This document shows, piece after piece, positions 12,620-21,019 of a DNA stretch of 26,515 bases (within the stretch, counting starts at the first letter, position 1; every line of letters starts with the position of its first letter). A program made the position numbers and the translations under genes. This DNA comes from an uncultured Rhodospirillaceae bacterium (GTDB lineage Bacteria > Pseudomonadota > Alphaproteobacteria > CAAGCB01 > CAG-977): NCBI GenBank assembly GCA_900553035.1, contig USCC01000019.1, positions 1 to 26,515 on the forward strand, written 5' to 3'. The notes beneath the pieces are model-generated. The model was given only the letters and a program-made list of their open reading frames with translations. It did not search any database and had not been told where the DNA came from.

Positions 12620-14962
12620 ATGGTTCAAAATGGTATGCGTATCTTTCCCGGCCGCCCCTATCCTCTGGGGGCGACCTGGGACGGTCGGGGTGTAAATTTC
12701 GCTCTTTTCTCGGCCAATGCCGAAAAAGTGCTCCTGTGTCTGTTCGATCCGACGGGAACGCGCGAAGTCCAGCGCATTGCCATGCCTGAACGGACGGACG
12801 AAGTCTGGCACGTCTATCTGCCGAATGTGGAACCCGGACAATTGTACGGGTACCGGGTTTTCGGCCCTTATGATCCCGAACGGGGGCACCGCTTCAACCA
12901 TAACAAACTGCTTCTTGACCCTTATGCGAAAGCGATACAGGGTACTTTGACGTTTCATGAAACGATGCTCGGCTTCCGTTTCGGCAGCCCGAAGGCAGAT
13001 ATGTCGTTTGACCGCCGGGACAGCGCACCGTTTGTGCCGAAATGCCGCGTTGTTGACGATTCCTTCTCCTGGAACGGCGACCGGTATCCGCAGACGCCGT
13101 GGAGTGAAACGGTCATTTACGAAACGCATCTGAAGGGCTTTACAATCCGCCATCCGGATATTGAAGAGAACCTCCGCGGGACGTTCGCCGGAATGGCGGC
13201 GCCGCAGGCCGTGCAGTATCTGAAAGACTTGGGAATTACGGCGGTTGAGTTTCTGCCGATTCAGGCTTTTTTCACCGGAAAGCACCTTCAGAACGGCGGA
13301 CTTTCAAATTATTGGGGCTATGATCCTTTGTGTTATTTTGCGCCTCATCCTCAATACATTGCCGGTCGGGGGATTGACGAAGTCAAAACGATGGTGCGTG
13401 TATTTCATGAAGCCGGAATAGAAGTCCTGATGGATGTCGTTTACAACCATACCGGCGAAGGCAACCATATGGGTCCGACGCTGTGTTTTCGCGGAATTGA
13501 CAACGCCGTTTACTATCGGCTGTCTTCGGAAAACCAGAGGTATTACGATGATTCGACGGGATGCGGGGCTTCGTTCAATGTTGAGCATCCGCGCGTGACG
13601 CAGCTGGTTATGGATTCTCTGCGTTACTGGGTTGAAGAAATGCATGTGGACGGCTTCCGGTTTGATTTGGCGCCGACGCTGGCTCGTACGGCCAAGGGCT
13701 ATACACAGAACGCCGGTTTCCTGACGGCTGTCCAGCAGGATCCTGTCCTGCAGAGAGTGAAGATGATCGCGGAGCCCTGGGATGTGGGCTTGGGGGGGGA
13801 TCAGCTTGGGGCTTTTCCGCCGGGATGGGCCGAATGGAACGATCGCTACCGGGATACGGCGCGTCTGTTCTGGAAAGGCGACAGGGGGCAGATCGGAAAC
13901 ATGGCCTCACGCCTGACCGGTTCAAGCGAAACATTCAATTATCGCGGCCGCCGTCCGTGGACCAGCGTTAATTTCATTACGGCGCATGACGGGTTTACGC
14001 TGTACGACACGGTCAGCTACAATGAAAAGCACAATCAGGCAAACGGCGAGGGCAACCGTGACGGCACCGACAATAACCGCAGCTGGAACAGCGGCGTTGA
14101 AGGCGAGACCTCGGATCCCGCGATTTTAAGTCTTCGCCGCCGCCGCATGCGCGGGATGATGGCGTCACTGCTTCTGTCTCTGGGGACGCCGATGATTACG
14201 GCAGGGGATGAATTTTTCCGTACGCAGAAAGGCAACAATAACGCGTATTGTCAGGACAATCCGGTCAGCTGGCTGAACTGGGAGGAGATAACGGCGGAAG
14301 GTCGGGATTTCCGCAGGTTCGTGCGTTTTCTGCTGAAACTTCGTTCCGAACACTGGGTTTTCCGGCGCAAGCGTTATTATTCCGGGAAAAAATCAATTGA
14401 ATCGGATCTGAAGGATATTACCTGGATGACCCCCGAAGGCATGGAAATGTCTTCTGCGGATTGGGGGAAATCCTATGCCAAAAGCCTGTCGGCTCTGCTG
14501 TCGGGTTCTCTGAACGCCAGCTTTTATAATGATGAAGGGTTGTTTTCTTCGGATCGGCATTTCTTCATTATCCTGAACGCGTTTGATGAGGAAATCGAAT
14601 GGTGTCTTCCGGATCTGGAAAAGGAGACGGTCTGGAACCTGATTCTGGATACGTCGCGGGATGAACCGGCCGTTGAAAACGAAGAACACAAATCCGGCGA
14701 TCTGTACAATGTGCCGGCGTGGTCGGTTCTGTTGTTTGAAACGCCGTCAAGCGATGATGAAAAGGCTGAGCTTCTGGCGCGTCAGGGAACAACGGGCATC
14801 ATGAGCAGCGTTAACCAGAAGGCTCTTTGCAGCCGTCTGGTCGCGACGCCGGAAGATTTGGATCGGCTGGACTTTTTGATGTATGGTCCGATGGGGCCTG
14901 TTGCGACGCCGAATGACCTGGACGATGATTCGGACGACGACGGGTTTACGAAATTGATTTAA
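12620..14962 (+). CDS. glgX: Glycogen debranching enzyme GlgX (isoamylase-type), with C-terminal extension
   Basis: GlgX (GH13) hydrolyses alpha-1,6 bonds of short outer branches, releasing linear maltodextrins. Domain order: CBM48 at 1-130 (GRPYPLGATWDGRGVNFALF), then the barrel with NYWGYDPLCYFAPHPQY, VVYNHTGEG, GFRFDLA (nucleophile Asp349), IAEPWD (Glu385) and the diagnostic AHDGFTLYDTVSYNEKHN and NNRSWNSGVEGE. At 780 residues it is longer than the usual 650-710: after the C-terminal beta domain (WSVLLFETP, near 710) come about 65 extra residues ending in a very acidic DDDSDDD tail, whose role is unknown. GGAG lies 11 bases before ATG 12620, a long spacing, suggesting modest initiation. 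It follows glgB by 24 bases and precedes malQ by 11. Confidence 0.94.
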   Translation: MVQNGMRIFPGRPYPLGATWDGRGVNFALFSANAEKVLLCLFDPTGTREVQRIAMPERTDEVWHVYLPNVEPGQLYGYRVFGPYDPERGHRFNHNKLLLDPYAKAIQGTLTFHETMLGFRFGSPKADMSFDRRDSAPFVPKCRVVDDSFSWNGDRYPQTPWSETVIYETHLKGFTIRHPDIEENLRGTFAGMAAPQAVQYLKDLGITAVEFLPIQAFFTGKHLQNGGLSNYWGYDPLCYFAPHPQYIAGRGIDEVKTMVRVFHEAGIEVLMDVVYNHTGEGNHMGPTLCFRGIDNAVYYRLSSENQRYYDDSTGCGASFNVEHPRVTQLVMDSLRYWVEEMHVDGFRFDLAPTLARTAKGYTQNAGFLTAVQQDPVLQRVKMIAEPWDVGLGGDQLGAFPPGWAEWNDRYRDTARLFWKGDRGQIGNMASRLTGSSETFNYRGRRPWTSVNFITAHDGFTLYDTVSYNEKHNQANGEGNRDGTDNNRSWNSGVEGETSDPAILSLRRRRMRGMMASLLLSLGTPMITAGDEFFRTQKGNNNAYCQDNPVSWLNWEEITAEGRDFRRFVRFLLKLRSEHWVFRRKRYYSGKKSIESDLKDITWMTPEGMEMSSADWGKSYAKSLSALLSGSLNASFYNDEGLFSSDRHFFIILNAFDEEIEWCLPDLEKETVWNLILDTSRDEPAVENEEHKSGDLYNVPAWSVLLFETPSSDDEKAELLARQGTTGIMSSVNQKALCSRLVATPEDLDRLDFLMYGPMGPVATPNDLDDDSDDDGFTKLI

Positions 14963-14973
14963 GGGGACGGGAC

Positions 14974-17181
14974 GTGACTCTGACTTATTCTGAAATTTTG
15001 GATCATCTGGCGGACAGGGCGGGCATTCTGCCGGAATACCAGACTGATTCGGGGATTTTTACGACGAATGCCGCAACGAAAAAAGCGTTGCTGAAGGCCA
15101 TGAAAATTCCGGCGGATACGGAAGAGGAAGCACGGGAAAGCCTTCGGATGCTTCAGGAACGTCCTTTCCGCCGGGCTCTGCCGCCGGTGATGGTGGTGCG
15201 TGAAAACCGGGAGCAGGCCGAAATATGCGTGACAATGCCCGAAAGCCGGAAGCATGTTCTGATGAACTGGTCTGTTCGTCTTGAAAGCGGTTACGAGTAC
15301 GGCGGCGAGATTGATCCTGCGGAAATGCCGGTCGTTGCCGAATGCATGGTGGACGGCCGGAAATTTGAACACCGTCTGTTTCTCCTGCCGGTTCCGAAGG
15401 AATGGGGATACCATACGTTTGCGGTGTCATCCGAGGAAAAAATTCCCGAAAACGGGCGTGAAATGACGCTGATTGTCGCGCCGCAGTCCTGTTATATGCC
15501 GGAATGTATTACGGAAACGAACCGCCCCTGGGGGTTCCCGCTTCAGCTTTATTCTCTGAAATCGGCAAGAAACTGGGGCATCGGGGATTTTTCGGATCTG
15601 AAAACCATGGTTGAAATATCGGCTTCTCTGGGAGCCGGGATTGTGGGCATCAATCCGATTAACACGCTGTTTGCGGCCCAGCCGGACATTGCCAGCCCGT
15701 ATTATTCGTCAAGCCGGCTTTTCCTGAACCCGCTGTACATTGATATTGACGCGATACCCGAAGCGGCGCAGTGTAAAGCGTTGCAGGATTATATGGCTGC
15801 CCCGGAATTCCGTGAAAAGCTTGAGAAGGCACGTGCAGCGGCGCTTGTGGACTATAAAACGGTCAGTGAGATTAAAAACAGGGCGCTGTCTTTGCTGTAC
15901 ACGGATTTCATAAAGAAGAACGTTGAGGTCAAAACACCGTCCGAACGCGGGCAGGCTCTGATGCGTTTTTGCCACAAAGGCGGTCGGGATCTTCGCAATA
16001 TGGCGATTTATCAGGCGTTGGATGAGTATTTCGCCGAACGAAAGAACACCTGCGGGTTCCGGTCATGGGGGAAGGAATACGCCCATCCGGACAATAAGGA
16101 AGTCGAAAAGTTCGCTGAAAAGAATGCGGATCGCGTCGGTTTTTTCATGTACCAGCAATGGGTTGCAGACGAACAGTTCAAAACGGCGGCTCGGGCGTGT
16201 TCGGAAAAGGGCCTGTGCATCGGCCTGTATCAGGATCTGGCGGTCGGCGTGGCGTGTGAAAGCACGGAAACGTGGAGCAATCAGGAACTGTTTCCGCCCG
16301 AAGTCAGCGTTGGTTCTCCGCCGGACATCTTCAATCCGAAAGGACAGGAATGGGGCGTTGCGCCGATGATTCCGGATGTTATGAAGGAAGAGGCGTACCG
16401 TTCCTACCGGAAAGTTCTTCTGGCGAATATGGAAAACGCGGGCGCCCTGCGTATTGACCATGTGATGGGGCTGGCGCGTCTGTTCTGTATCCCCAAAGGA
16501 GCGGAAGGGGCGTACATCCGCTATCCGTTTGAAGATCTGGTTGGAATTGTCGCTCTGGAAAGCCATCGGAACCGGTGTCTGGTTGTTGGTGAAGATCTGG
16601 GGATTGTGCCGAGCTTTTTCCGGGAAGCTCTGGAAAAGGCATCCATCCTTTCCTTCCGCGTTTTCAGGTATCAGCGGACGGAAGACGGCCGTTACCTGCG
16701 TCCGGAGGAATATATCCGGCTGGCTTTGGTTGCGGCGGGGACGCATGACATGCCGACGCTTCCGGGATTCTGGATGGGAAGCGATGTTGAAATTGCACAG
16801 GCTCTGGGGATTTACGACGATGCAGCCAAGGTGATGGAGGCATTTGGAGAACGGACGCTTGAACGGCGGGCGATTATCGAAGCTCTGTCGCGCGTCGGCC
16901 GTTGGTTTATGACACCGGAAACCTTTGAGGACGAACTGTACGGCCGTAAACTTCCGCCGAAACTGGTTGAATGCGTATACCGGTATCTGGCATCGTCACC
17001 GAGCTGCCTTTTCCTGCCGCAGCTGGAAGACGTCCTGGAACAGACGGCACAAATGAACGTTCCGGGCACGACGGCGGAATATCCGAACTGGCGCCATAAG
17101 ATTTCGGTGCCTCTGGAAGATCTGCTGAACGACGAACGTTTACAGCGTATTTGCGCCATCCTCCGCGAATTGCGAGGATAG
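14974..17181 (+). CDS. malQ: 4-alpha-glucanotransferase MalQ (amylomaltase)
   Basis: MalQ (GH77) transfers glucan segments between maltodextrins, releasing glucose and sometimes maltose. The 735-residue product starts with the N-terminal domain seen in bacterial MalQ proteins (about 1-160), followed by the barrel: WGFPLQLYSLKSARNWGIGD, GINPINTLF, ASPYYSSSRLFLNPLYIDI, ALRIDHVMGL (nucleophile Asp495), VVGEDLGIVP (acid/base Glu540) and GTHDMPTLPGFW (Asp592). The start is GTG, with GGGG seven bases upstream; no better ATG exists nearby. It ends the glucan operon and is followed at once by a strong terminator. Here it probably reshuffles the chains freed by GlgX and, speculatively, feeds maltose to the maltokinase. 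Confidence 0.95.
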   Translation: MTLTYSEILDHLADRAGILPEYQTDSGIFTTNAATKKALLKAMKIPADTEEEARESLRMLQERPFRRALPPVMVVRENREQAEICVTMPESRKHVLMNWSVRLESGYEYGGEIDPAEMPVVAECMVDGRKFEHRLFLLPVPKEWGYHTFAVSSEEKIPENGREMTLIVAPQSCYMPECITETNRPWGFPLQLYSLKSARNWGIGDFSDLKTMVEISASLGAGIVGINPINTLFAAQPDIASPYYSSSRLFLNPLYIDIDAIPEAAQCKALQDYMAAPEFREKLEKARAAALVDYKTVSEIKNRALSLLYTDFIKKNVEVKTPSERGQALMRFCHKGGRDLRNMAIYQALDEYFAERKNTCGFRSWGKEYAHPDNKEVEKFAEKNADRVGFFMYQQWVADEQFKTAARACSEKGLCIGLYQDLAVGVACESTETWSNQELFPPEVSVGSPPDIFNPKGQEWGVAPMIPDVMKEEAYRSYRKVLLANMENAGALRIDHVMGLARLFCIPKGAEGAYIRYPFEDLVGIVALESHRNRCLVVGEDLGIVPSFFREALEKASILSFRVFRYQRTEDGRYLRPEEYIRLALVAAGTHDMPTLPGFWMGSDVEIAQALGIYDDAAKVMEAFGERTLERRAIIEALSRVGRWFMTPETFEDELYGRKLPPKLVECVYRYLASSPSCLFLPQLEDVLEQTAQMNVPGTTAEYPNWRHKISVPLEDLLNDERLQRICAILRELRG

Positions 17182-17186
17182 AATTG

Positions 17187-17215
17187 AAGCCCGGACAATG
17201 GCCGGGCTTTTTTTT
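17187..17215 (+). terminator. Rho-independent terminator of the glucan operon
   Basis: AAGCCCGG (17187-17194) and CCGGGCTT (17202-17209) form an 8-bp GC-rich stem with a 7-base loop, followed by a run of T, six bases after the malQ stop codon. Confidence 0.92.
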
Positions 17216-17474
17216 AAAAAAAACGACTTCCTGAAGAAAAGGCTGCTGTTTCCCGCCTGCTAAAAGGTCGCGTTCATGATTGCTAAGCAAAAAAACGGAG
17301 GGAACGGTTCGTCTGCGGCCGTGATTTTTGTTTTCAGGTGCGGCGGGTCTCGAGGGAAGGCGGATAATTTTGTTCCGGAGCGCTTAGCGCTTTATTGCTT
17401 AGCCGTCCGGAAAAGCCGTTCCCCGGCCGGTCGTGTCTTGAGCCGTCAGAAAGGTGGAGGGGCTTTGCCGCAAG
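17216..17474. repeat. Non-coding region with dispersed palindromic repeat elements
   Basis: No credible gene lies between the malQ and sodB terminators. The region carries TTGCTAAGCAA at 17280-17290, identical to the core of the repeat at 3525 and 3628, and an inverted partial copy TTGCTTAGC at 17395-17403. Between and beyond them is a nested dyad: TTCCGGA (17373-17379) pairs with TCCGGAA (17406-17412), enclosing AGCGC-TTA-GCGCT. This looks like a palindromic intergenic element, perhaps flanked by short inverted repeats. Any coding frame across it has no ribosome binding site and no recognisable product. Confidence 0.5.
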
Positions 17475-17504
17475 AAAAAAAGCCCCGTCGGAGCGGGGCT
17501 TTTT
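17475..17504 (-). terminator. Rho-independent terminator of sodB
   Basis: AGCCCCG (17481-17487) and CGGGGCT (17494-17500), with A and T runs extending the stem on both sides, form a bidirectional terminator 18 bases beyond the sodB stop; on the minus strand it ends in a run of T. Confidence 0.9.
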
Positions 17505-17521
17505 GAAGCTGTGCCGCGATA

Positions 17522-18127
17522 TCAGCCGTTGTCGGCAAAGTTCGCCGCTGCAAAGTGCCAGTTCGCCAGATTGTCCAGAAATGTCTGAGCAAAATCCGGG
17601 CGCCGGTTCTGGTAGTCCAGATAATACGCATGTTCCCATACGTCCAACGTCAGGAGCGGAACCTGGTTGTGGGCAACCGGCGTATCCGCGTTGGACGTTT
17701 TCGTGATCTTCAGTTTGCCGTCTTCAAGGACAAGCCATGCCCATCCGCTTCCGAACTGCGAAACCGCCGCATTTTTAAATTCTTCCTTGAATTTTTCTTC
17801 ACTGCCGAATGTGTCGATGACGGCCTGCTTGAAATTACCTTCCGGAAGCGCCCCGCCGCCGTTCGGAGTCAGGCAGCTCCAGAAAAAGGTATGGTTCCAC
17901 GTCTGCGCGGCATTGTTGAAAATGCCGGCCTTGGAAGCGTCTCCGGCTGTCAGGCGGATGATTTCCTCCAGCGTTTTGGAAGACATATCCGTATCTTTGA
18001 TCAGGTTGTTCAAATTCGTAACATAAGCCCGGTGATGTTTCCCGTGATGAAATTCCAGCGTCCTCGCCGACATGTAGGGTTCCAGAGCATCTCCGGCAAA
18101 CGGTAAATTCGGTAATTCAAAAGCCAT
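17522..18127 (-). CDS. sodB: Superoxide dismutase, Fe-type
   Basis: SodB converts superoxide to oxygen and hydrogen peroxide in the cytoplasm. The 201-residue protein is of standard length and carries all four metal ligands: His27 (in EFHHGKHH), His79 (TWNHTFFW), Asp162 and His166 (DVWEHAYYLDY). Gln75 in NNAAQTWNH is the glutamine position typical of iron-specific enzymes rather than manganese ones. No signal peptide is present. AAGGAG sits 7 bases before the ATG, and a good promoter lies 31-59 bases upstream of the start, so it can be expressed on its own, although hpnE ends only 66 bases upstream on the same strand and read-through is possible. Its own terminator follows. Confidence 0.96.
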   Translation of the reverse strand: MAFELPNLPFAGDALEPYMSARTLEFHHGKHHRAYVTNLNNLIKDTDMSSKTLEEIIRLTAGDASKAGIFNNAAQTWNHTFFWSCLTPNGGGALPEGNFKQAVIDTFGSEEKFKEEFKNAAVSQFGSGWAWLVLEDGKLKITKTSNADTPVAHNQVPLLTLDVWEHAYYLDYQNRRPDFAQTFLDNLANWHFAAANFADNG

Positions 18128-18157
18128 AATCCAACTCCTTTCTTAGCAGCTTAAAAA

Positions 18158-18186
18158 ATTATTCTCTTTTTAAAGGCGAATGTAAA
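18158..18186 (-). promoter_or_regulatory. Sigma-70-type promoter of sodB
   Basis: On the minus strand TTTACA (18186-18181) and AATAAT (18163-18158) are separated by exactly 17 bp; each matches the consensus at five of six positions. The transcript would start about 25 bases before the sodB ATG. The -35 lies just after the hpnE stop codon. Confidence 0.6.
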
Positions 18187-18193
18187 CATATCT

Positions 18194-19294
18194 TTAGAGC
18201 ATAACCGCAATCTTTTCGGCCGCCTCGGAACCTGAACGCACCGCCCCTTCAATTGTACAGGGAAGACCCGTCGCCGTACCGTCTCCGGCCAGAAACACGG
18301 ATGAACTGCCAATGTCGGCAGATAACCGCGCGGCGTTCACACGCCGACTCTGCGAGAGGGTCGCCCGGCGGTCAATCAGAATCCGGTGCGGCGGAAGACG
18401 GCTGTTTTCAGACAGAAGCGGCTCGATTTCATGCCAAATCCGACCCGCCAGAATTTCGGGAGCATGCCTGTCAAGCAGGGTATCCGCAGCGCTGACCGTT
18501 ACGGAAACGACCCCGTCCCGGACGAAAACCCAGTGGGCAGAACCACCGATAAGCCCCGCAAAACGGCGGCCGTCCGGAAGCTGTGCCTCGGATTTGTAAT
18601 GGATGTTCAGTATCGTGCGCGTCGGCAGTTCCGGCGCACCGACCAGAATGCGGCTGAGATTCATGGGCGGAACGCTCAGAATAACCTTATCGCCCTCGGG
18701 CAGGGGAACTTCTCCCTGTACGAAAACCAGCCGGTCTTCCCGAATATGCCGGAGTTTCTGATGATAGCGGAACGGCACGCCCGCATTCTGCAGGAAGGAA
18801 ACCACGGGATCAACAACGGCTGCTTTCAACGACGGCGCCGCCAGATAAACACGACCCTTCTCAGAACCGAGACATTTCACCGCCGTTTTGAACAGCATGA
18901 GGGCGTCGGCTTCTCCGGCCGGCGTATTCATGACGGATTCGGTCAGAAGCCGGTATATTTCAGGCAGACGCATCAGGGCTGTCAGCGGCCGCTTTAAATC
19001 AAGCCTGAAAAACGAATGCGCCGGAACGCGGTAAAACAGAAAATCATGTTCAACCGCCGCCAAAGCCGGCACCGGGGAACATTCCTTCAGCATATCAAGC
19101 AAAGCCCGGTTCGCGCCCAGCATCAGATGCGTCCCGTTGTCCAGTACGGCGTCAAGCGTTTTGTCGTAAAAAGAATAACAGCGTCCCCCCGCATGCGCGC
19201 CCGCATCATAAACAACGGCCGGGATACCTTTCCGGGTCAGGGCAAACGCCGCCGACAGACCCGCCATCCCCGCGCCGATAATATGGACCGTCAT
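18194..19294 (-). CDS. hpnE: Hydroxysqualene dehydroxylase HpnE (FAD-dependent amine-oxidase fold)
   Basis: HpnE reduces hydroxysqualene to squalene, the third step of the HpnCDE route. The 366-residue protein begins with the dinucleotide-binding motif HIIGAGMAGLSAAFAL (4-19), then VVYDAGAHAGGRCYSFYD and LDNGTHLMLGAN, all typical of this family, and ends with the FAD-contacting VFLAGDGTATGLPCTIEGAVRSG. It is shorter than usual (about 410-440 residues), with the loss apparently in the middle substrate domain, where no frameshift is visible. The ATG is four bases after the hpnD stop, with only a weak GGGAAA upstream, so translation probably depends on coupling to hpnD. No squalene-hopene cyclase gene is in the window. 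Confidence 0.92.
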   Translation of the reverse strand: MTVHIIGAGMAGLSAAFALTRKGIPAVVYDAGAHAGGRCYSFYDKTLDAVLDNGTHLMLGANRALLDMLKECSPVPALAAVEHDFLFYRVPAHSFFRLDLKRPLTALMRLPEIYRLLTESVMNTPAGEADALMLFKTAVKCLGSEKGRVYLAAPSLKAAVVDPVVSFLQNAGVPFRYHQKLRHIREDRLVFVQGEVPLPEGDKVILSVPPMNLSRILVGAPELPTRTILNIHYKSEAQLPDGRRFAGLIGGSAHWVFVRDGVVSVTVSAADTLLDRHAPEILAGRIWHEIEPLLSENSRLPPHRILIDRRATLSQSRRVNAARLSADIGSSSVFLAGDGTATGLPCTIEGAVRSGSEAAEKIAVML

Positions 19295-19298
19295 ACGG

Positions 19299-20180
19299 TT
19301 ATTTCCCGAACAGCTGAAGACGCAGTGCCATCAGGATAATCCAGGCTCTGGACGGTTTCGGGCGCGGTTCAATGACTTCCCAACCGCGCTTCTGCATCAT
19401 ATCGAAAATCTTCCGGTACACACGCATCATAATGACGGCAGGCTTCATCAGACGGGGATTCAGCTTTTCCAGGGCGGCATCGGCTTCGGTAAAACGCAGA
19501 AGAGCCTTTTCAGCCAGAGCCTCACGCGCGATTTTCAGGGAAGGGCTGTTCAGAACCGTGCTCAAAGGCGTATCGTCCGTAATCCGGATGCCGGCTTTGT
19601 CAAGGCATTCCTGCGGCATGTACAGCCGCCCCAGATCCATGTCTTCTCCCATATCGCGCAGGATGTTCGTCAATTGCAGTGCTTCGCCAAGCGTGATGGC
19701 AAAACGCTGTGCATCAGATGAAAAATCCCCGAAAACGCAGACCGAAAGCATTCCGACCGCACCGGCCACCCGGCGGCAGTAAAGTTCAAGCTCTGTCATT
19801 GTCGGTGCACGCATGCCGTCCGGAATATCCATTTCCATTCCGTCAATCAGGGCGATAAATTCCTCTTTGGGCAACCCGAAATCACGGATCGGCGCCGCCA
19901 GAGCCTGAGCTACCGGAAGTACAGGCGTCTCTCCGCGGTACAGGCGGTCAATGTCCGTCCGCCACTCGGCCAGAGCTTTTCTCTTCTGTTCCAAAGGCGC
20001 GGGTTCATCGGCGATATCATCAATTTCGCGACAAAAAGCATAAACCGTAAACATAGCGTTTCGCTTTTTCGCTTCCAGAAGGCGCATCGCCATATAAAAA
20101 GAGCTTCCGGAGCGCTTGACGATTTCGTCGACCTGACGCGCTATTTCTTCGGGGGTTTCAAGTCTGATTTCTTCAGGCAT
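19299..20180 (-). CDS. hpnD: Presqualene diphosphate synthase HpnD
   Basis: HpnD condenses two farnesyl diphosphates into presqualene diphosphate, the first committed step to squalene in bacteria with the Hpn route. The 293-residue protein has the two Asp-rich diphosphate-binding motifs of the squalene/phytoene synthase fold: DDIAD (54-58) and DMGED (176-180) within LTNILRDMGEDMDLGRLYMP. SSFYMAMRLLEAKKRNAMF is the family's N-terminal signature. The start lies 40 bases inside the end of hpnC in another frame; GGAGG is 11 bases upstream, a long spacing. The two synthase-fold genes hpnC and hpnD are paralogues side by side, which is the standard arrangement. Confidence 0.94.
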   Translation of the reverse strand: MPEEIRLETPEEIARQVDEIVKRSGSSFYMAMRLLEAKKRNAMFTVYAFCREIDDIADEPAPLEQKRKALAEWRTDIDRLYRGETPVLPVAQALAAPIRDFGLPKEEFIALIDGMEMDIPDGMRAPTMTELELYCRRVAGAVGMLSVCVFGDFSSDAQRFAITLGEALQLTNILRDMGEDMDLGRLYMPQECLDKAGIRITDDTPLSTVLNSPSLKIAREALAEKALLRFTEADAALEKLNPRLMKPAVIMMRVYRKIFDMMQKRGWEVIEPRPKPSRAWIILMALRLQLFGK

Positions 20181-21019
20181 TCGATTTTTTTCCTCCGTAA
20201 TCCGTTAAGGACGCCGCGGACACCCGCGAACACCCAGTCCGTTTTTGTCAGGACGACCTTGCGTTTCAGGATGTCCCTTTTTTTCAGCCGTCTTGTCAGC
20301 CGTTGCGCCAACCGAAAAATAACGCACACTTCCATGCGCAGGCCACGATTTACGATGACCAGAGGCAGAGAGGATCCTTCCACCAGAAGACCTTCTATCG
20401 CATCCGTCATCCGATTGAAAACATTCTGGAGCGCCGCGCACGTCGTCTTGTCGTCCAAAGCGTCGTATTTCAATTTTTCATCAGTGAACCACTGTTTCGG
20501 AATATAAACGCGCCCGTGGTTCTGGTAGTCTTCCTGACAATCCTGCAGGTGATTATTCATCTGAAGCGCCGCACACAGAGCGTCCGAAGGCCAGTATGCC
20601 GTCGGATTTTCGCCATGCAGATCCAGCATGAAACGCCCGACGCTTCCCGCCGAATAACGGCAGTAGGTCATAACGTCCTCCCACGTATGGTAAACATGCC
20701 CCGCGGCATCCTGGCGGAAAGCCTTCAGCAGATCTCTGGCATGCTGATCCGTGACGCCTCGTTCCTTCAGGCTTTCCCGGAGCCTCTGAGCACAGGCTGT
20801 GTCTTCATCGGCTTCGGTGCGGCCCTCAAGGACGGCCTCCAGTGCATCAAGGCGGCGGAGTTTTTCGGTCGCCGGGCATCTGGAATCCGCAATATCGTCC
20901 GCAGTGCGCGCAAAGTCGTAAAAAGCGGCCACATGGGGGCTAAGTTCCGGCGGAATCAGACAGGAACCGACCGGAAAATTTTCCTGGTTTGCGTTTTTTG
21001 TTCTTTCAATTTTACTCAT
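20141..21019 (-). CDS. hpnC: Hydroxysqualene synthase HpnC
   Basis: HpnC converts presqualene diphosphate to hydroxysqualene. The 292-residue protein has the squalene/phytoene synthase fold with NFPVGSCLIPPELSPHVAAF at the N-terminus, a first Asp-rich motif DDIAD (41-45) and a second that reads DCQED (160-164) in NHLQDCQEDYQNHGRVYIP, the form characteristic of HpnC rather than HpnD. The lysine-rich C-terminus continues into the hpnD start region, the two overlapping by 40 bases. Its ATG overlaps the end of trmFO by 8 bases, so it is translationally coupled to a tRNA-modification gene, an arrangement I would call unusual. Confidence 0.93.
   Translation of the reverse strand: MSKIERTKNANQENFPVGSCLIPPELSPHVAAFYDFARTADDIADSRCPATEKLRRLDALEAVLEGRTEADEDTACAQRLRESLKERGVTDQHARDLLKAFRQDAAGHVYHTWEDVMTYCRYSAGSVGRFMLDLHGENPTAYWPSDALCAALQMNNHLQDCQEDYQNHGRVYIPKQWFTDEKLKYDALDDKTTCAALQNVFNRMTDAIEGLLVEGSSLPLVIVNRGLRMEVCVIFRLAQRLTRRLKKRDILKRKVVLTKTDWVFAGVRGVLNGLRRKKIECLKKSDLKPPKK

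Noticed and set aside
11576..13285. 569-codon minus-strand frame antisense to glgB and glgX
   Set aside because: It spans the junction of two clearly functional genes, has basic, low-quality composition and no family. Long antisense frames are common where the codon bias avoids stops on the other strand.
17276..17506. Short plus-strand frames between malQ and sodB
   Set aside because: Low-complexity basic translations across palindromes and the sodB terminator, with no initiation signal.
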